A stretch of DNA of 61,450 nucleotides. It comes from Streptomyces catenulae. Lineage in GTDB: Bacteria; Actinomycetota; Actinomycetes; Streptomycetales; Streptomycetaceae. Within the stretch, counting starts at the first letter, position 1; every line of letters begins with the position of its first letter. The position numbers and the translations under genes were made by a program. The notes under the pieces are model-generated. The model was not told where the DNA came from, made no database searches, and worked only from the letters and a program-made list of their open reading frames with translations. Where the stretch lies: positions 1 through 61,450 of the forward strand of contig NZ_JODY01000036.1 in NCBI RefSeq assembly GCF_000718015.1, in the 5' to 3' direction. Shown here piece after piece: positions 51,400-59,890 of this stretch.

Positions 51400-52206
51400 T
51401 CAGCCCTCCAGGAGCCGGTCGCGCAGCTGCTCGCGGACGGCCGGGGTCAGGCCCAGCCCCTCGGTGAGGTAGGTCTCGGTCGAGCCCCAGGTCGCGGAGA
51501 TCGCGTCGTAGGCGGCTGCGAGGTACCCGGCGTCGGCGCCGAAGAGCGGCGACAGCAACTCCATGACCTCGGGGGACATCGCGGCGGGGGAGTTGTCCGA
51601 GCGGCGGATCTTGTAGCGCCGGTGCGGGTCGTTCGACTTGAGGTAGTCGGCCTCGATCGCGTCCCGCTCGACGCCGACGGCGAGCAGGGTGACGGCGATC
51701 GACAGTCCGGCGCGGTCCTTCCCGGCGGCACAGTGCAGCAGCGCGGGCGTGCTGTCCTCGGCGAGGGCGTGCAGCAGACGGCTGTGGTCGGCGGTGCGGG
51801 TGGTGACGATGTGGCGGTAGCTCCTCGCCATCCGGGCGGCCGCCTTGCCGTCGCCGAGTATCCGGCGCAGCTGGTCCAGCGCACCGTCGCGGACCATGGT
51901 CCAGAACTCCGCGCCGTCGGCCGGGTCGGTCAGCGGGATGTTGACGTTCCGTACGCCGGGGAGCGTGACGTCCGGGCCTTCGAGGGAGATGTCCGCGGCG
52001 TTGCGGAAGTCGAAGACGGTGTGGAGGCCGAGCCCCGCGAGGAAGGCGGCGTCGGCGTCGGTCGCGTGCGCGAGATGGCCGCTGCGGAACAGCCGTCCCC
52101 TCCGTACCCGCCGCCCGTCCACGGTCGGCAGCCCGCCCACGTCGCGGAAGTTGCGGACCTCCACGAGAGGGGAATCGGCCGGTGGGACCTGCGGCGTCTG
52201 CGTCAC
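51400..52206 (-). CDS. Tyrosine-protein phosphatase (PTP-like, IphP/PtpB type)
   Basis: A 268-residue phosphatase: VRNFRDVGGLPTVDGRRVRR and GRLFRSGHLAHATDAD open the domain and LLHCAAGKDRAGLSIAV is the P-loop (nucleophile Cys, HCxxGKDR form typical of the MptpB/IphP group that also dephosphorylates phosphoinositides). LTDPADGAEFW lies in the region expected to supply the general acid. The start is GTG 52206 with GAGGAG upstream; a longer reading to 52419 is only basic low-complexity sequence. It ends convergently with the serpin-like gene, 26 bp away. Confidence 0.88.
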   Translation of the reverse strand: MTQTPQVPPADSPLVEVRNFRDVGGLPTVDGRRVRRGRLFRSGHLAHATDADAAFLAGLGLHTVFDFRNAADISLEGPDVTLPGVRNVNIPLTDPADGAEFWTMVRDGALDQLRRILGDGKAAARMARSYRHIVTTRTADHSRLLHALAEDSTPALLHCAAGKDRAGLSIAVTLLAVGVERDAIEADYLKSNDPHRRYKIRRSDNSPAAMSPEVMELLSPLFGADAGYLAAAYDAISATWGSTETYLTEGLGLTPAVREQLRDRLLEG

Positions 52207-52480
52207 GGGCGCTCCTCGGTTCGGCCGCCGGCGCGGTCGCCGGCGAGACGTGGCCGGTCCCGACGATACGACACGGGTGCCGCAGGCAACCATGGTGGGA
52301 AGTGACGCTTCCGTTCCGGGCGTGGACCGGGTCCGACACGGTGGGCCGCACTCCGGTGACAACGGGCGATCGTTGTGTATTCCAACTTGAAGAGAATTTG
52401 ACCGGGTGGTGTTAATCACCTCCCGTCAACCCCTGGTTACGGTGGCGTAAGTCACTTCTCGCGGTGAAGTATGTCCTGAC

Positions 52481-53281
52481 GTGGGAGACGATTCGAAAAA
52501 CATCAGCAGCGGCGCCGTGCGCGCCATCGGGTCGTACGCAGCCGTCGGGGACAGCTTCACCGAGGGAGTCGGGGATCCGGGCCGTGACGGGGCGTACATC
52601 GGTTGGGCGGACCGCCTCGCGGTCCTCCTCTCGGACCAGCGTGCGGAGGGCGATTTCCGCTACGCCAACCTCGCGGTCCGCGGCCGCCTCCTGGACCAGA
52701 TCGTCGAGGAGCAGGTGCCCCGCGCCAAGGAGCTCGCCCCCGAGCTGGTGACCTTCTGCGCGGGCGGCAACGACATCCTGCGTCCCGGCTCCGACCCGGA
52801 CGATGTCGCCGAGCGGTACGAAGCGGCCGTCGCGGAGCTGCGCGAGACCGTCGGCACGGTCCTGCTCTGCACCGGCTTCGACACCCGCGGCATCCCCGTC
52901 CTGAAGCATCTGCGCGGCAAGATCGCGACATACACCGCACACGTCCGCGCCATCGCCGACCGGCACGGCTGCCCGGTCCTCGACCTCTGGTCGCTCAAGT
53001 CCGTCCAGGACCGGCGCGCCTGGAGCGACGACCGGCTGCACCTGTCCGCCGACGGCCACACCCGGGTCGCGCTCCGCGCCGGTCAGGTCCTCGGCCTCCA
53101 GGTCCCGGCCGACCCGGACCAGCCCTGGCCCCCGGAGGCGGAGCGGTCGGCCGCCGACGCCCGCCGCGACAACATCCACTGGGCGCGCGAACACCTGGTG
53201 CCCTGGATCGGCCGCCGCCTGCGCGGTGAGTCCTCCGGCGACCACGTCGAGCCGAAGCGCCCGGATCTGCTTCCCCTCTAG
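52481..53281 (+). CDS. SGNH/GDSL-family hydrolase
   Basis: A 266-residue cytoplasmic-looking SGNH esterase. Block I is YAAVGDSFTEGVGDPG (nucleophile Ser), block II NLAVRGRLLDQI (Gly), block III FCAGGNDILRPG (Asn) and block V WSDDRLHLSADGHTRVA (Asp-His). No signal peptide is seen, and a charged C-terminal tail (EPKRPDLLPL) ends it. The substrate is unknown; lipase, acyl esterase or sugar deacetylase activity are all possible. The GTG at 52481 lacks a good ribosome site; an internal GTG at 52517 is an alternative. Confidence 0.87.
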   Translation: MGDDSKNISSGAVRAIGSYAAVGDSFTEGVGDPGRDGAYIGWADRLAVLLSDQRAEGDFRYANLAVRGRLLDQIVEEQVPRAKELAPELVTFCAGGNDILRPGSDPDDVAERYEAAVAELRETVGTVLLCTGFDTRGIPVLKHLRGKIATYTAHVRAIADRHGCPVLDLWSLKSVQDRRAWSDDRLHLSADGHTRVALRAGQVLGLQVPADPDQPWPPEAERSAADARRDNIHWAREHLVPWIGRRLRGESSGDHVEPKRPDLLPL

Positions 53282-53289
53282 GGCGAGCA

Positions 53290-53330
53290 CGACGGCCCCG
53301 GAATCCCGTGAAGGGATTCCGGGGCCGTCG
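53290..53330. terminator. Terminator after the SGNH hydrolase gene
   Basis: A perfect 18-bp stem (CGACGGCCCCGGAATCCC and its complement) with a GTGAA loop starts 9 bp after the hydrolase stop and ends 27 bp before the stop of the convergent ATPase gene. Confidence 0.8.
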
Positions 53331-53357
53331 CCATGTCCGGGCCTGCGCCGCCCGGAG

Positions 53358-53813
53358 TCAGTCGGTGGCTCCCTCGCGCCCGACCTCGGCCCACACCACC
53401 CGGCCACCGCCGTGCTCGTCGGGCCGGGTGCCCCAGTTCCGCGCGAGCGCGCCGACCAGGAAGAGACCGCGGCCGCACTCCTTGTCCACGCTGCCCGGGC
53501 GGACCCGCGGCGCCGACGCCCCCGCCCCGCCCTCGTCGGTGACGGCTATCCGTACGTACCCCGTGTGCAGCGACAGTTCGCAGCCGACCCATCGGCTCGC
53601 GGTGTGCCGCAGGGCGTTGGTGAACAGCTCGCAGACCACCAGCTCCACGTCGTCACGGACGCCGGGTGCGGTGCCCCAGGAGCGCAGCAGCGCGGTGACC
53701 CGCCGCCGCGCCTCGGGGACGGAGGTGCGGCGCGCCGGCAGATGGAACGCGTCCCGGCGCCCGGCGGAACAGCCGCGGGGCGCCAACGAAGGGGCGTTGC
53801 TGGAGGAAGCCAC
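53358..53813 (-). CDS. RsbW-like ATP-binding protein of a WhiJ/AbaA-type locus
   Basis: A 151-residue GHKL ATPase. DVELVVCELFTNALRHTA is the N box and KECGRGLFLVGALAR the G box; it begins with a short Ser-rich tail. Proteins of this type are regularly encoded beside XRE-DUF5753/DUF397 pairs in Streptomyces, as at abaA and whiJ loci. Here it is divergent from such a pair across 134 bp. The start is GTG 53813; TTG 53849 is less likely. The partner sigma or anti-sigma factor is unknown. Confidence 0.82.
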   Translation of the reverse strand: MASSSNAPSLAPRGCSAGRRDAFHLPARRTSVPEARRRVTALLRSWGTAPGVRDDVELVVCELFTNALRHTASRWVGCELSLHTGYVRIAVTDEGGAGASAPRVRPGSVDKECGRGLFLVGALARNWGTRPDEHGGGRVVWAEVGREGATD

Positions 53814-53857
53814 TACGCAACTATGTGCGATGCCGAGGAGCGATGGCAAGGATCAAT

Positions 53858-53885
53858 CTGCAAATTACAGAATCGGATTATGCAG
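53858..53885. promoter_or_regulatory. Dyad in the WhiJ-like divergent promoter region
   Basis: CTGCAAATT (53858-53866) and ATTATGCAG (53877-53885) are inverted with 7 of 9 matches, in an AT-rich patch unlike the surrounding DNA. It sits centrally between the ATPase gene and the XRE regulator gene and is a candidate autoregulatory site of the latter. Confidence 0.3.
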
Positions 53886-53947
53886 TCTGTTCGCGTAACT
53901 GACGGCATGACACACTGCTGCCCGGAAGCAGGCAGAAGGGATCGGAC

Positions 53948-54817
53948 GTGGTGGAAGCACGGTCGGGCGGGGCGCCGACCGTCCTGCGGGTGGTGCTCGG
54001 GAAACGGTTGCAGGACCTGCGCGAGAAGGCCGGTCTCTCCTTCGAGCAGGCCGCCGAGGCCCTCGACGTCACCCATGCGACGGTACGGCGGATGGAGAAG
54101 GCCGAGGTCGGCCTGAAGATCCCGTACGTCGAGAAGCTGCTGGCCACCTACGGGGTCACCGAACCCACCGAGATCGCGGGCTTCGTCTCCCTCGCCCGCG
54201 AGGCCAACCGCCCCGGCTGGTGGCACCGCTTCCGTGACGTCCTGCCCGACTGGTTCAGCGCCTACGTCAGCCTGGAGAGCGAGGCCAACCTCATCCGCGG
54301 CTACCAGCCCGCCTACGTACCCGGGCTGCTGCAGACCGAGGAGTACGCACGGGCCGTGCTGCGCGCCGGGATGCCACACGCCGCCGCCGACGACATCGAC
54401 CGCAGCGTCGCCCTCCGCATGGAGCGCCAGTCCCTGCTCACCCGCGAGAACGCGCCGACGCTCTGGGTGGTCATGGACGAAACCGTGCTGCGCCGCCCGA
54501 TCGGTGACGACCCGCAGGTGATGCGCGACCAGATCGCCCGCCTCGTGGAGGCCACCGCGCTGCCCAACGTCCGGCTGCAGATCATCCCGTTCGCCGCCGG
54601 GCCGCACCCGGCGATGTACGGGCCGTTCCACATCTTCCGCTTCCCGATTCCGGAGCTGCCGGACATCGCGTACGCGGAGAGCCTCGTCGGAGCCCAGTAC
54701 TTCGACCAGCGCAACGACGTCTCGCAGTTCCTGGAGGCCCTCGACCGGATGTGTGCGCAGGCCGCACCGGCACACGCCACCGAGGACATCCTGGGTGGCT
54801 TTCGCAAGGAGATCTGA
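53948..54817 (+). CDS. XRE-type regulator with DUF5753 domain (WhiJ/Scr1-like)
   Basis: A 289-residue regulator. A Cro/CI helix-turn-helix spans about residues 13-70 (GKRLQDLREKAGLSFEQAAE, THATVRRMEKAEVG), and DUF5753 fills the rest (WFSAYVSLESEANLIRGYQP, YVPGLLQTEEYARAVL, LWVVMDETVLRRPIG, LQIIPFAAGPHPAMYG). Such proteins pair with the DUF397 protein encoded immediately downstream; the family includes WhiJ and Scr1, which affect development and secondary metabolism. GTG 53948 has AGAAGGG upstream. Three base pairs separate it from the DUF397 gene. Confidence 0.92.
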   Translation: MVEARSGGAPTVLRVVLGKRLQDLREKAGLSFEQAAEALDVTHATVRRMEKAEVGLKIPYVEKLLATYGVTEPTEIAGFVSLAREANRPGWWHRFRDVLPDWFSAYVSLESEANLIRGYQPAYVPGLLQTEEYARAVLRAGMPHAAADDIDRSVALRMERQSLLTRENAPTLWVVMDETVLRRPIGDDPQVMRDQIARLVEATALPNVRLQIIPFAAGPHPAMYGPFHIFRFPIPELPDIAYAESLVGAQYFDQRNDVSQFLEALDRMCAQAAPAHATEDILGGFRKEI

Positions 54818-54820
54818 ACC

Positions 54821-55099
54821 ATGGATCGCATACGCATCTACAACGGCATGCCCGCCAAGGAACTGGGCACCGACGGCTGGCACAAGCCCTGGAGCGGCGG
54901 CAACGGCGGCGAGTGCGTCGAGGCGATGAGACTGGGCGACGGCCGGGTCGCGCTGCGCCAGTCCACCGACCCCGACGGCCCCGCGCTGATCTACACCCAC
55001 CACGAGATCGTCAGCTTCATCGAGGGCGCCAAGGCCGGGGACGCGGACTTCCTGCTGACCGGCGGCCCGCACCGCCACCCCGAACGGAGAACGGTATGA
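54821..55099 (+). CDS. DUF397 small protein (BldB/Scr2-like partner)
   Basis: A 92-residue protein with the DUF397 core: WHKPWSGGNGGECVEAMRLG, GRVALRQSTDPDGPALIYTH and EIVSFIEGAKAGDADFL. DUF397 proteins are thought to bind and antagonise the adjacent XRE regulator, an arrangement sometimes likened to toxin-antitoxin pairs. The gene is 3 bp after the regulator gene and overlaps the methyltransferase gene by ATGA, so all three are one transcription unit. The C-terminal GGPHRHPERRTV extension is atypical. Confidence 0.9.
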   Translation: MDRIRIYNGMPAKELGTDGWHKPWSGGNGGECVEAMRLGDGRVALRQSTDPDGPALIYTHHEIVSFIEGAKAGDADFLLTGGPHRHPERRTV

Positions 55100-55983
55100 G
55101 CGACGCCGAGATCGCCCGGGGGCCGCTGCTCCCGCCGCTGCCCGACGGCACCGGCCACGGCGGCTTCCGCCCCGAGGAGATCGACACCGGCACCCCGCAC
55201 CCGGCCCGGATGTACGACTACTACCTCGGCGGGCGCGACAACTACGAGGTCGACCGGATCGCCGCCGACCGCGTCATCGAGGTCCACCCGCAGGTCCGGC
55301 TGAGCGCCCGCGCCAACCGCGCGTTCCTCGGCCGCGCGGTCCGCACCCTCGTCGGCGGCGGCATCCGCCAGATCCTCGATCTCGGCACCGGCATCCCCAC
55401 CTCGCCCAACACCCACGAGGTGGCCCGCGCGAGCGCCCCCGACACCCGGGTCGTCTACGTCGACAACGACCCGATCGTCGCCACCCACGCCGGGGCACGC
55501 CTGACCGACGCCGACCGCACCGGCTTCGTCCTCGGCGACGTCCGCGACATCCGGTCCGTCCTGGCGCACCCGACCGTACGGCGGCTCATCGACTTCGACC
55601 GGCCGGTGGCCGTCCTCCTCCTCGCGGTGCTGCACTTCGTCCGCGAGGAGGAGGACCCGGCGGGCATCGTCACCGCCCTCGCCGACGCCCTGCCCGCCGG
55701 GAGCCACCTGGTGCTCTCGCACGCCACCGACGAGCCCTACGAGGAGTTCCCCGGCGGCCGCGTCGACGCCACCGCCCGCGACGGCGTCGTCAACGTCTAC
55801 AAGAACGCCACCGCCCCCCTCACCGTCCGCTCCCGGGCCCGGGTCGCCGAACTCTTCGGCCCCTTCACGCTGCTGGAGCCCGGCGTCGTCCGCGTCCCGC
55901 TGTGGCGCCCGGACGGCGAGATCCCGGACGCCGAGGAGCTGAACAACACCATCTTCTACGGGGCGGTGGGCCGGAAGGACTGA
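55096..55983 (+). CDS. SAM-dependent methyltransferase, DUF574 (PF04672) family
   Basis: A 295-residue protein with the actinobacterial DUF574 signatures: GTPHPARMYDYYLGGRDNYE, ILDLGTGIPTSPNTHEVARA (SAM-binding glycine loop), VVYVDNDPIVATHAGARL (acidic residue for the ribose) and AVLLLAVLHFV. These methyltransferases are numerous in Streptomyces, often beside XRE/DUF397 genes, and have no assigned substrate. The ATG overlaps the DUF397 stop, a coupling that suggests a role in the same regulatory system, perhaps modifying a protein or signal molecule. Confidence 0.9.
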   Translation: MSDAEIARGPLLPPLPDGTGHGGFRPEEIDTGTPHPARMYDYYLGGRDNYEVDRIAADRVIEVHPQVRLSARANRAFLGRAVRTLVGGGIRQILDLGTGIPTSPNTHEVARASAPDTRVVYVDNDPIVATHAGARLTDADRTGFVLGDVRDIRSVLAHPTVRRLIDFDRPVAVLLLAVLHFVREEEDPAGIVTALADALPAGSHLVLSHATDEPYEEFPGGRVDATARDGVVNVYKNATAPLTVRSRARVAELFGPFTLLEPGVVRVPLWRPDGEIPDAEELNNTIFYGAVGRKD

Positions 55984-56008
55984 CCGCGCGGGCGCCGGGC
56001 CCGCGGTC
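55982..56008. terminator. Hairpin between methyltransferase and kinase genes
   Basis: GACCGC at 55982-55987 pairs with GCGGTC at 56003-56008, with a further G:C-rich inner stem around a bulge. It overlaps the stop codons of both convergent genes. Confidence 0.45.
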
Positions 56009-56954
56009 AGACCGGAACGGCGTCCGCCGCCCCCGCCTGCGGCTCCTCACCGGCGGTCAGCGCTGCCGCGTCCAGGGGCGCGGTGTGCGTCCCCTGCGCG
56101 ACACAGGCGTGCGCGCCCGCCAGCGCACCCCGCCGCGCACACTCCCCGAACTCCCGCCCGGCGAGATGCCCGTGGAGGAACCCGCTGGTGAACGCGTCCC
56201 CGGCGCCGTTGCTGTCCACCACCGCGCCGGGCGGCACGGCCGCCGGGACATGCCGCGGGGTGCGGTCCTCCGAGCTGAGGAGGTACGCGCCCCCGGCGCC
56301 CGCCGTCGCGATCACCGCGGACGCCCGGCCCTCCCGCAGGATCTCCCGCATCACCGCCCCGATCCGCTCACCCGCCCCCGCGGTGCTCAGGAACACCAGG
56401 TCGGAACGGAACGCGAACTCCTTGTGGTGGCAGGTGAGTCCGTCCCAGTCGTGCAGATCCGTGGAGACCGGCAGCCCCAGCGCGGCGATGTCGTCGTACA
56501 GGAACCGCGTGAAATGGGTGATCGACAGATGGACGTGCCGGGCGCGGCGCAGCGCGGGGAGGTAGTGCTCGGGCGGCATCCGCAGATCGAGCGGGTCCCG
56601 GGAGTCGTGGAGCGAGGTGCGGCGGCCGTCCGGGGCGACGAGGTTCACCGAACGGCGGGTGCCGTGCGGGGAGATCAGCGGCCGGAAGTCGACGCCGGTA
56701 CCGGCCAACCGCTCCCGGACCAGCGCGCCCTGCGGGTCGTCGCCGATGAAGTCGAGGAACCCGGTACGCAACCCGAGCGCGGCACACCCCACGGCGACGC
56801 CGGTGCCGGTGTGACCCGCGTACTCCCGGACCGGCGGCACCGGCACGGAATCGGCCGCGGGGATCGGCAGGGTGGGGACCCGTACGACGGTGTCCACCCC
56901 CGATCCGCCGACGACCAGGACGTCATAGGGCTCGGTTCCCGGCTGATGTGTCAC
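56007..56954 (-). CDS. PfkB/ribokinase-family carbohydrate kinase
   Basis: A 315-residue kinase: VLVVGGSGVDTVVRVPTLP and YAGHTGTGVAVGCAALGLRT (PfkB signature 1 region) open it, FLDFIGDDPQGALVRERL follows, and VVDSNGAGDAFTSGFLHGHL carries the catalytic Asp and anion hole of signature 2. The substrate may be a sugar, nucleoside or sugar phosphate; the His-rich acceptor side (DLHDWDGLTCHH) is unusual. It is a lone gene, and I see no reason to link it to the sugar operon at 0.1-4.5 kb. The start is GTG 56954; longer readings extend over the divergent promoter. Confidence 0.86.
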   Translation of the reverse strand: MTHQPGTEPYDVLVVGGSGVDTVVRVPTLPIPAADSVPVPPVREYAGHTGTGVAVGCAALGLRTGFLDFIGDDPQGALVRERLAGTGVDFRPLISPHGTRRSVNLVAPDGRRTSLHDSRDPLDLRMPPEHYLPALRRARHVHLSITHFTRFLYDDIAALGLPVSTDLHDWDGLTCHHKEFAFRSDLVFLSTAGAGERIGAVMREILREGRASAVIATAGAGGAYLLSSEDRTPRHVPAAVPPGAVVDSNGAGDAFTSGFLHGHLAGREFGECARRGALAGAHACVAQGTHTAPLDAAALTAGEEPQAGAADAVPV

Positions 56955-57084
56955 AGGCGCATCCCTGGCTGGTGGCGGCGGTCTGCGGACAGGCCCCGTC
57001 CGCAGGCCGGATTCTAGCCCCAAGATGCCGCAAAACGGGGCGTCAGGTACAGGATCCGACAGGGCCGACGAGGGTGGGGAAAAC

Positions 57085-57100
57085 GTGTGCGACAGCACAC
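57085..57100. promoter_or_regulatory. Inverted repeat upstream of the monooxygenase gene
   Basis: GTGTGC-GACA-GCACAC is a perfect 6-bp inverted repeat about 55 bp before the TTGACA box in the 298-bp divergent gap between the kinase and monooxygenase genes. A regulator site is possible. Confidence 0.3.
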
Positions 57101-57155
57101 CGGACGACGGTCCGCCCCCGCCGCCCCGGGGCCGGGCGGAGCCACCGGACAGGCG

Positions 57156-57184
57156 TTGACAAGGGGTGACGGGCGCTGAAGTCT
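57156..57184 (+). promoter_or_regulatory. Promoter of the FAD monooxygenase gene
   Basis: TTGACA (57156-57161), a 17-bp spacer and AAGTCT (57179-57184), giving a start near 57191 and a leader of about 60 nt before ATG 57253. Confidence 0.4.
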
Positions 57185-57252
57185 GGGCCCCGGCACCGTA
57201 GTTGATCACTTGGGGCGGGCGGCCGGGCGGCGGCCGACCGAGGGGAGCGGGT

Positions 57253-58668
57253 ATGGAACAGCAGCACACCGGCGGCGCACGGGACGCGATCGTGATCGGC
57301 GGAGGGCTGGCCGGAATGCTCGCCGCCACCGCCCTGTTGGGCCACGCCGACACCGTCACCGTCATCGAACGCGACCGCTACCCGGAACACCGCGGCTTCC
57401 GCAAGGGCGTCCCCCAGTCACGCCACACCCACATCCTCCTCACCGGCGGCCAACGCGCCCTGGACGCCCTGCTGCCCGGCAGCTGCACGGCCCTGGTCGA
57501 GGCGGGCGCCCCCCGCCTCGACCTGCCGCGCGACATCCTCACCCGCACCCCCACCGGCTGGCCCCGCCGGTTCGACGAAGGGCGTCACCACACCCTCAGC
57601 GTGTCCCGCCCGCTGCTCGACGCCGTCGTCACCGAACGGGCCCGGGCCGCCTTCGCGGACTCCACCACCCACGTGGAGGTGCGGGAGGCCACCGAGGCCG
57701 TCGGACTCACCGGCGACGCCGAACGGGTCACCGGCGTCCGCATCCGCCCCCGCGACGGCGGCGCCCCGCAGACCCGCACCGCCGCCCTCGTCGTGGACGC
57801 CTCCGGACGCAGCTCCCGCGCCCCCCGCTGGTACGCCGAACTGGGCCTGGACGCCCCGCACGAGGAGACCGTCGACACCGGCCTCGGCTACGCCACCCGC
57901 CGGTACCGCCCCGGACCCGGCGGCCCCCCGGACACCGGCGTCAACATCCCCAACTGGCCGGGCTCCCCGCGCGGCGGCTGCTACCTCCCCGTCGAGGACG
58001 GCGCCTGGATGCTGACCCTCGCCGGAATGCACGGCGACCACCCGCCCACGGATCCGGCGGAGTTCCTGGCCTACTGCGCCACCGTCGGCGACCCGTACCT
58101 CCACTCCCTGGTCGCCGACGCCGAACCGCTCACCCCCGTCCACGGCTTCCAGGACACCCGCAACCGCCGCCGCCGCTACGAGCGCCCCGGCGCCTCCCCG
58201 CACGGCTTCCTCGTCCTCGGGGACGCGCACTGCACCTTCAACCCCGTCTACGGCCAGGGCATGTCGGTCGCCGCCCTCGGCGCCCGCGCGCTGCGCGACA
58301 CCCTGGAGCGCACCGGCGGACCGCTGCCGGACACCGCCGCCACGGTCCAACGGGAGATCGCCGCCGTCACCGACCCGGCATGGATCACCGCGGTCGGCGC
58401 CGATCTGCCCTACCTCCGCGACGCCGACGAGAAGCGGTCCGTCGGGGAGCGGCTGACGGCCTGGTACCTCGAACGGCTGGCGGCCCGCGCGGCCCTCGAC
58501 CCCGTCGTCGGCGCCGCCCTGCGCGACGTCTTCTGCCTCACCGCCCCGCTGCCCCGCCTCTTCGGCCCCCGCATAGCCGCCCGCACCGTCCTGCGCCCCC
58601 GCCGCCCCGCACTGCCCGCACCACCGACGGTGCCCGAGCCGGTCCGGGCGTCGGGAGCACGCGCCTGA
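57253..58668 (+). CDS. FAD-dependent monooxygenase/oxidoreductase
   Basis: A 471-residue flavoprotein of the halogenase/hydroxylase fold. The dinucleotide-binding loop is AIVIGGGLAGMLAATALLG, followed by ERDRYPEHRGFRKGVPQSRH with HTHILLTGGQRAL, and the second FAD motif HGFLVLGDAHCTFNPVYGQG with MSVAALGARAL. The lysine of the WxWxIP and related motifs of flavin halogenases is not evident, so a hydroxylase, epoxidase or dehydrogenase is more likely. Substrate unknown. ATG 57253 has GGGGAG upstream. It diverges from the kinase gene and precedes an acetyltransferase gene by 85 bp. Confidence 0.84.
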   Translation: MEQQHTGGARDAIVIGGGLAGMLAATALLGHADTVTVIERDRYPEHRGFRKGVPQSRHTHILLTGGQRALDALLPGSCTALVEAGAPRLDLPRDILTRTPTGWPRRFDEGRHHTLSVSRPLLDAVVTERARAAFADSTTHVEVREATEAVGLTGDAERVTGVRIRPRDGGAPQTRTAALVVDASGRSSRAPRWYAELGLDAPHEETVDTGLGYATRRYRPGPGGPPDTGVNIPNWPGSPRGGCYLPVEDGAWMLTLAGMHGDHPPTDPAEFLAYCATVGDPYLHSLVADAEPLTPVHGFQDTRNRRRRYERPGASPHGFLVLGDAHCTFNPVYGQGMSVAALGARALRDTLERTGGPLPDTAATVQREIAAVTDPAWITAVGADLPYLRDADEKRSVGERLTAWYLERLAARAALDPVVGAALRDVFCLTAPLPRLFGPRIAARTVLRPRRPALPAPPTVPEPVRASGARA

Positions 58669-58753
58669 CCTCGGACGCGGCAGCCCGGACGGCCCCGGCG
58701 GGCGCCCCCGAAAATGCGGTGCGCCACGGGCGACCCCTACCGGAAACTGGGGC

Positions 58754-59635
58754 ATGACCTGGACCACCACAGCAGACCCCGACGCCTTCGACGCCGCCGC
58801 CGGAGCCTTTCTGAGAGCCCGGCCGGTCGAGCACACCATGCTCCTCTCCGTCGCCGCGACCGTCCGCAAGACCGGCGCCGACGCCTACGGCGACCACCCG
58901 CCGCGGTACGGCTGGTGGCAGGAGAAGGACGCCGTCGGCGCCGCCTTCCTCTGGACGCCGCCGCACCCGGTGCTGCTCTCGACCATGCCCGAGCGGGCCG
59001 CGAGCGCCCTCGCCGACACCCTGACCGCCGAGCGGCGCCCCGTCCCGGGCATCGGCGGCGACCGGACCGCCGTCGACGCCTTCGCCACCACCTGGCTGCG
59101 CCACCACGGCGGCACCATCGACACCGTCGAACGCAGCCGCCTCCACCGCCTCGGCACCCTCCTGCCCCCGCGCCCCGGCCCACCGGGCGCCGCCCGCCCG
59201 GCCACCACCACCGCCGACCGCGCCCTCGTCCTGGAGTGGTTCACCGCCTTCGCCACCGACGCCGGGGTCGCCCCGCCGCGCGACGCCCGTACGGTCGACG
59301 ACCGGATCGCGCACGGCCGGGTGCTGCTCTGGGAGGACGCCGGACGCCCCGTGGCGATGGCCGCCCACACCGGCGCGGACGACGGCGTCACCCGCGTCGC
59401 CCCCGTCTACACCCCACCCGAGCTGCGCGGCCGCGGCTACGCCGGAGCCGTGACGGCGGCCCTCTCCCAGACCGCCCGCGACACCGGAGCCCATGAGGTC
59501 CTGCTCTTCACCGACCTCGCCAACCCGACCGCGAACGCGCTCTACCAGCGGTTGGGGTACGAGGCGGTGCGGGACCGGGTGGTCGTGGAGTTCCGCGGGA
59601 CGGACGCACCGGAGGCAGGAGCCGCACCCGAGTAA
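58754..59635 (+). CDS. GNAT-family N-acetyltransferase
   Basis: A 293-residue acetyltransferase. The C-terminal GNAT domain (about residues 155-285) has VAPVYTPPELRGRGYAGAVT (acetyl-CoA pyrophosphate loop RGRGYAG), EVLLFTDLANPTANALYQRL and GYEAVRDRVVVEF. The N-terminal half (FLRARPVEHTMLLSVAATVR) looks like a degenerate second GNAT fold, as in many actinomycete members. The acceptor is unknown. Confidence 0.87.
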   Translation: MTWTTTADPDAFDAAAGAFLRARPVEHTMLLSVAATVRKTGADAYGDHPPRYGWWQEKDAVGAAFLWTPPHPVLLSTMPERAASALADTLTAERRPVPGIGGDRTAVDAFATTWLRHHGGTIDTVERSRLHRLGTLLPPRPGPPGAARPATTTADRALVLEWFTAFATDAGVAPPRDARTVDDRIAHGRVLLWEDAGRPVAMAAHTGADDGVTRVAPVYTPPELRGRGYAGAVTAALSQTARDTGAHEVLLFTDLANPTANALYQRLGYEAVRDRVVVEFRGTDAPEAGAAPE

Positions 59636-59694
59636 AGGGGAGTCCGGAGCGCGGCGGCCCGGCGCACTCCCCGGAGCCGGGCCTGAGGCCCGGT

Positions 59695-59714
59695 CGGCGG
59701 GCGGGGGCCCGCCG
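59695..59714 (+). terminator. Hairpin after the acetyltransferase gene
   Basis: CGGCGGGC-GGGG-GCCCGCCG is a perfect 8-bp stem with a 4-nt loop, 59 bp beyond the stop codon. Confidence 0.4.
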
Positions 59715-59890
59715 GAGCCGGACCGTGCGGACCCCGACCCATATATAGGGGGCCGCGGGTCGCGCCGCCCCCGGCACGGAGAGAGGGTGTGGAAGTGCCC
59801 GGGCGCCGCGGCCCCCTGGGCGGGCCGGGGACGGAACCTGCGGTCCGCCCGGTCCGTTCAACGTGGCGACCGCCCGACATTGGAGGTTCC

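Noticed and set aside
49649..52351. A 900-codon minus-strand frame under hpnO, the serpin-like gene and the phosphatase gene
   Set aside because: Low-complexity Arg/Pro-rich translation without motifs; its right part is merely another frame of the real phosphatase gene.
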